Translations under genes and position numbers: made by a program | Source: Prevotella sp. | GTDB lineage: Bacteria > Bacteroidota > Bacteroidia > Bacteroidales > Bacteroidaceae | Assembly (NCBI GenBank): GCA_015060535.1 | Contig: SUYH01000003.1 | Location: 124,001-188,000, forward strand | DNA length: 64,000 nucleotides | Direction of reading: 5' to 3' | Notes under the pieces: model-generated | Seen by the model: only the letters and a program-made list of their open reading frames with translations | Database searches by the model: none | Told to the model about the DNA's origin: nothing | Part shown: one piece after another, positions 60,621 to 64,000 of the stretch | Layout: the number at the start of each line of letters is the position of its first letter | Numbering within the stretch: the first letter of the stretch is position 1

Positions 60621-61033
60621 TATACATAGGGTATTTGTGAAAGGGCATCAGCAATCTTCTCGACGCCATCCTGCAGAGGTCCTGAGACCATTCCCTTGAG
60701 CATGAAGGGGATATCGGCCTTGACGGTGACTTTCATCTTGCTCTCCGTATCGCTGACGGGCAGCACCTGAATCCACAGGTTGAAGGGCAAGGGCGACTGC
60801 TCGGTCTCGAACTTCACACACTTGTTCTCCTCGCGCTCGATGATGCGTAACTTGAGGTCACCTACTGGCGTTACATTGACGCTGACAGAGTCGCTATCGA
60901 AGGAGAAACTGTTCAGCTTGTCCTCAGGAACGCGATCGCGAACACGTTCCAGATTGCTCAAATCGCTGATATTGCGATACACATCCTCTACTGGATAGGG
61001 TATCTGCTTGACGCTACTTTCAAACTTTGTCAT
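60620..61033 (-). CDS. SRPBCC-superfamily (START-like) protein
   Basis: 137 aa from ATG 61033 (MTKFESSVKQIPYPVEDVYRN), which overlaps the pyrE stop as ATGA. The fold pattern is that of Bet v1/polyketide-cyclase-like lipid or small-ligand binding proteins (VNVTPVGDLKLRIIEREENK, SKMKVTVKADIPFMLKGMV). Conserved in Bacteroidota between pyrE and argH. Ligand unknown. Confidence 0.78.
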   Translation of the reverse strand: MTKFESSVKQIPYPVEDVYRNISDLSNLERVRDRVPEDKLNSFSFDSDSVSVNVTPVGDLKLRIIEREENKCVKFETEQSPLPFNLWIQVLPVSDTESKMKVTVKADIPFMLKGMVSGPLQDGVEKIADALSQIPYV

Positions 61034-61662
61034 TGTTTCCACGTACTTGGTGACTGACGCCACTCGTTCAACACTTCAATTTCTTCTGGCTTGATATAGC
61101 CTGTTTCGGCAGCCTGCTCCAGCACGGCAGCATAATTGCTCAGTGTAATCAGTTTGACACCTGCCTCACGGAATGCCTCTTCAGCTACAGGGAATCCGTA
61201 GGTGAACGATGCCACCATACCAATAACCTCGACACCATACTGACGCAGAGCCTCGACAGCTTTCAGACTGCTACCACCCGTCGAGATAAGGTCTTCGACT
61301 ACTATTACCTTGGCACCTTTTACCAACTCACCTTCCACCTGGTTACCCATGCCGTGATCTTTCGGCTTCGGACGGACATAGCAGTAAGGCAAGCCTAACT
61401 CATCGGCCACCAAAGCACCTTGAGCAATAGCTCCCGTAGCTACACCAGCCACAGCCTCAGCCTCAGGGAAGTTCTCCTGAATCAGATGACAGAGCTCCAA
61501 TTTGACAAACGAGCGGACATCAGCAAAACCCAGCGTTTTGCGGTTGTCGGTATAGATGGGGGACTTCCAACCCGAAGCCCATGTGAAGGGCTCGTTTGGC
61601 TGCAGTTTGATGGCTTTGATATCCATCAACTTCTTGGCAAAAAGTTTCTTGATTGTATCCAT
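61030..61662 (-). CDS. pyrE: Orotate phosphoribosyltransferase
   Basis: Pyrimidine synthesis, adds PRPP ribose phosphate to orotate. PRPP loop KVIVVEDLISTGGSS, substrate region WASGWKSPIYTDNRKTLGF and KPKDHGMGNQVEG (in which the flexible loop Lys/His lie). 210 aa. First gene of pyrE-SRPBCC-argH-lipoprotein. Promoter is the divergent module 61680-61739. Confidence 0.95.
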   Translation of the reverse strand: MDTIKKLFAKKLMDIKAIKLQPNEPFTWASGWKSPIYTDNRKTLGFADVRSFVKLELCHLIQENFPEAEAVAGVATGAIAQGALVADELGLPYCYVRPKPKDHGMGNQVEGELVKGAKVIVVEDLISTGGSSLKAVEALRQYGVEVIGMVASFTYGFPVAEEAFREAGVKLITLSNYAAVLEQAAETGYIKPEEIEVLNEWRQSPSTWKQ

Positions 61663-61679
61663 ATTCTAGAATTTTGCTG

Positions 61680-61739
61680 CAAAATTACGAAATAATTATC
61701 AATTATCAATTGTCAATTATCATTTTTTTACTACCTTTG
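61680..61739. promoter_or_regulatory. Back-to-back divergent promoters centred on CAATTG (pyrE / riboswitch)
   Basis: Minus-strand -7 box TAATTTTG (61680-61687) for pyrE and plus-strand TACCTTTG (61732-61739) for the TPP riboswitch transcript lie 44 bases apart. Central CAATTG at 61707-61712 gives TTG to each strand at exactly 19 bases. Length, spacing and flanking AATTATCAATT repeats equal those at 19450-19509. Confidence 0.8.
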
Positions 61740-61747
61740 CACCCGCA

Positions 61748-61827
61748 ATTCAAGGGGTGCCGTTCTGTTGACGGCTGAGATGATACCCTCTATACCTGAT
61801 GCGGACAATACCGACGTAGGGATGAAT
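61748..61827 (+). promoter_or_regulatory. TPP (thi-box) riboswitch
   Basis: Contains the conserved GGGGTGCC, GGCTGAGATGATACCC, ACCTGATGCGGACAATACC and ACGTAGGGA blocks in order. P1 is formed by ATTCA (61748-61752) and TGAAT (61823-61827). It lies about 10 bases after a -7 box and 54 bases before the receptor gene. Should lower receptor expression when thiamine diphosphate is plentiful, probably by hiding the start region since no terminator hairpin is evident. Confidence 0.95.
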
Positions 61828-61881
61828 AGAGTAAATTCTGCCCCCTTATTTTTAGTAACATTAATAAATAAGGTAAAAGAG

Positions 61882-64000
61882 ATGAGAAAGATTTTCATGA
61901 TGGCATTGCTGGGTGTGACAACAGCCCAGGCCACCGAGTTAGACACGCTGAAAAGCGTGGAGTTACAGGATGTACAGGTAGTAGCGACACGAGCTACGCG
62001 CAAGACACCAGTAGCATTCACCGACATGAACAAGGAACAACTGAAAGCCGTGAACTTCGGACAGGACGTGCCTTATCTGCTGTCGCTGACACCCTCAGTG
62101 ACGATGACCTCGGATGCAGGAAACGGCATTGGCTATACCTCGCTGCGTGTACGCGGTACCGACCCTTCGCGCATCAACATCACCGCCAACGGCATTCCCA
62201 TGAACGATGCAGAGAGCGCCCAACTCTACTGGGTCAATATGGGTGATTTCGCCAGTAGCGTGCAGTCGATGCAGATTCAGCGTGGTGTGGGTACATCAAC
62301 TAATGGTGCAGGTGCTTTTGGTGCTACGCTGAATATGCAGACGGAGAATATCGGCACAGAGCCATTCATCGGGCTGGACCTGAGCGGAGGCAGCTATTAC
62401 AGCCATAAGGAGACATTGCGCTTTGGTACAGGACTGATTGGCGAGCACTGGGGCATACAGGGGCGTCTGTCGAACATCGGCTCGAAGGGTTATCTGGACC
62501 GTGCCTCGACCAAACTGAACTCCTATTTCCTGCAGGCTGGTTATTTTGGCGAAAACACGATGGTGAAGTTCATTACCTTCAATGGCGTGGAAGAGACTTA
62601 CCATGCGTGGAACTACACATCGAAATACGAGCAGAGCCTCTATGGACGCACGTATAACTCGTGTGGTGAGTATTACGACGCAGACGGGAACAGACGCTAC
62701 TACGACAACCAGACGGACAACTACCATCAGCAGAACTACCAGCTGATATGGAACCAGCGACTGACGCAGGAGCTGAACCTCAACGTAGCCCTGCACTACA
62801 CCCGCGGTGATGGCTACTACGAGGAATACAAGCGCAAGCGCACGCTGTTCGAATACGACTTAGATAAGCAGAATCAAGGAGCCAAGAGCGACCTGGTGCG
62901 CCAGAAGAAGATGGCCAACGACTTCTATGGCGTGGTGGCTTCGCTGGTTTACAATAACCAACAGAATCTGCAAGCTGTTCTGGGGGGTGGATGGAATAAG
63001 TATGATGGCGACCACTACGGACTGGTGACATGGGTGAAGAGTCCATTAGATCCCCTGATGCCCAACCACAAATACTACGACGACAAGACAAAAAAGACCG
63101 ATTTCAACGTGTATGGAAAGGTGACTTACGAGTTGTTGCGCGGATTGAATGCCTATGTCGACCTGCAATATCGCCATGTGGGTCTGAAGATGACTGGTCC
63201 CACCGACGAAATCGACTGGAGCGCCAACAAACGCATCGTCTATGACATGAAAGAATCGTTCGACTTCTTCAATCCCAAATTTGGCTTGAACTACGACATC
63301 ACAACGAATCACAAGGTGTTCGTGTCGTATGCCATTGCCCACAAGGAACCAACACGCAACAACTTCCAGAACAGTCTGAACGCTAAGCTGGAGATGCCCA
63401 AGGCCGAGCGTCTGAACGACCTGGAAGTGGGCTACAAATACCAGAGTAAAATCTTTACTGCTGGTGCCAATTTCTACTGGATGAACTACAAGGATCAGTT
63501 CGTATTGACCGGTGAAATCGACCAAATAGGTGAGGCCATCACACGTAACATGCCCAAGAGCTATCGCCTAGGTATCGAACTGGAGGCAGCCGTAAAACCC
63601 GTTGACTGGTTCCGCTGGGATGTGAATGCCACCTGGTCGAAGAACCGTGTCAAGGATATCACCGTACAGTTGGCTGATGGCAGCGTAGCAAACCTTGGCA
63701 ACCAGCCGCTGGCTTTCTCGCCCGACTGGATAGCCAACAACATCTTCACCTTTACTTATAAGGGGCTTAACGCCAGCATCCAGAGCCAGTATGTCAGCGA
63801 TCAGTATCTGACTAATACAGGTTTCAAGGGCTACCAGACGCTGGATGACAACGGAAAGCCCACAGAAGTGAGTATGATGCTCGACGGACATTTCACGACC
63901 AACCTCGACCTGTCATATAACTTCAAGTTGCCCAAACTGGGAATGAAGGATGTTACTGTAGGTGTGACGTTCTACAACCTTTTCTCTGCCAAGTATGACA
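61882..64000 (+). CDS. TonB-dependent receptor, probable thiamine uptake (3' end outside window)
   Basis: 706 codons without a stop; runs off the right edge. Signal-like start MRKIFMMALLGVTTAQA, TonB-box-like region VELQDVQVVATRA (about 27-39), plug domain (VPYLLSLTPSVTMTSDAG, TSLRVRGTDPSRINI, GIPMNDAESAQLYWVNMGDF, IQRGVGTSTNGAGAFGAT), then barrel strands rich in Tyr/Trp/Asn. No carboxypeptidase-like N-domain. The upstream TPP riboswitch makes thiamine or a derivative the likely ligand, like known thiamine outer-membrane receptors of Bacteroides. Confidence 0.9.
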   Translation, partial: MRKIFMMALLGVTTAQATELDTLKSVELQDVQVVATRATRKTPVAFTDMNKEQLKAVNFGQDVPYLLSLTPSVTMTSDAGNGIGYTSLRVRGTDPSRINITANGIPMNDAESAQLYWVNMGDFASSVQSMQIQRGVGTSTNGAGAFGATLNMQTENIGTEPFIGLDLSGGSYYSHKETLRFGTGLIGEHWGIQGRLSNIGSKGYLDRASTKLNSYFLQAGYFGENTMVKFITFNGVEETYHAWNYTSKYEQSLYGRTYNSCGEYYDADGNRRYYDNQTDNYHQQNYQLIWNQRLTQELNLNVALHYTRGDGYYEEYKRKRTLFEYDLDKQNQGAKSDLVRQKKMANDFYGVVASLVYNNQQNLQAVLGGGWNKYDGDHYGLVTWVKSPLDPLMPNHKYYDDKTKKTDFNVYGKVTYELLRGLNAYVDLQYRHVGLKMTGPTDEIDWSANKRIVYDMKESFDFFNPKFGLNYDITTNHKVFVSYAIAHKEPTRNNFQNSLNAKLEMPKAERLNDLEVGYKYQSKIFTAGANFYWMNYKDQFVLTGEIDQIGEAITRNMPKSYRLGIELEAAVKPVDWFRWDVNATWSKNRVKDITVQLADGSVANLGNQPLAFSPDWIANNIFTFTYKGLNASIQSQYVSDQYLTNTGFKGYQTLDDNGKPTEVSMMLDGHFTTNLDLSYNFKLPKLGMKDVTVGVTFYNLFSAKYD

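Overview
The window is chromosomal DNA from a member of the Bacteroidota, most likely the Prevotellaceae (Prevotella sensu lato, gut or rumen type). The evidence is the gene repertoire: PL1 and PL10 pectate lyases, a GH3 enzyme with a PA14 insert, TonB-type outer-membrane proteins, DUF5606, DUF4230, DUF4738, VirE-type primase and the nusB-yajC-ybbR-coaE order. Promoters also fit, with repeated -7 boxes of the form TAnnTTTG and almost no Shine-Dalgarno signals. Genus assignment is inference.

Layout. 0-5.9 kb: an exported pectin/xylan degradation cluster (PL1, PL10, GH3), cut at the left edge. 5.9-16.5 kb: housekeeping genes (Na+/Ca2+ antiporter, hslR, pth, rplY; the divergent nusB-yajC-ybbR-coaE-DUF5606 operon; a Fur-type regulator, a large outer-membrane barrel protein and aroB). 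16.6-27.0 kb: a split menaquinone locus. On the minus strand, two ROK proteins, menI, menF and menD lead into menB, menC and menE, interrupted by a plus-strand nucleoside kinase and an EamA transporter. 27.1-30.3 kb: lysS and gpsA, separated by a DUF559 endonuclease gene that sits between two near-identical 39-bp inverted REP-like repeats. 30.3-40.4 kb: an accessory block (frameshifted VirE-type primase, GH24 lysozyme, BRO antirepressor, coiled-coil/NHFE-motif proteins, a WYL regulator, a four-helix-bundle protein, a SpoIIE phosphatase and an NMT1-type binding protein) inserted between gpsA and pgi. 41.0-57.5 kb: pgi, a HAD phosphatase, two DUF4230 genes, membrane transporters, a porin, the ResB/CcsA cytochrome c assembly pair, a periplasmic-binding-domain histidine kinase, an AsmA-like protein and a TlpA-like lipoprotein. 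57.6-64 kb: a D-hydroxyacid dehydrogenase, tRNA-Leu(UAA), argH, an SRPBCC protein, pyrE and a TPP riboswitch driving a TonB-dependent receptor that runs off the right edge.

The most unusual content is repetitive. (1) The DUF559 nuclease gene framed by inverted REP-like repeats looks like a REP/RAYT-style unit with a different enzyme; a short unit without the gene lies inside the primase ORF. (2) Three arrays of 9-bp CTAGnnnnn units fill the spacers between co-directional genes. They start at the upstream stop codon, run in the same polarity and end in A-rich DNA before the next start. (3) Other operon spacers, and two coding regions, carry 7-8 bp tandem repeats. (4) Two unrelated divergent gene pairs share an identical 60-bp back-to-back promoter layout centred on CAATTG.
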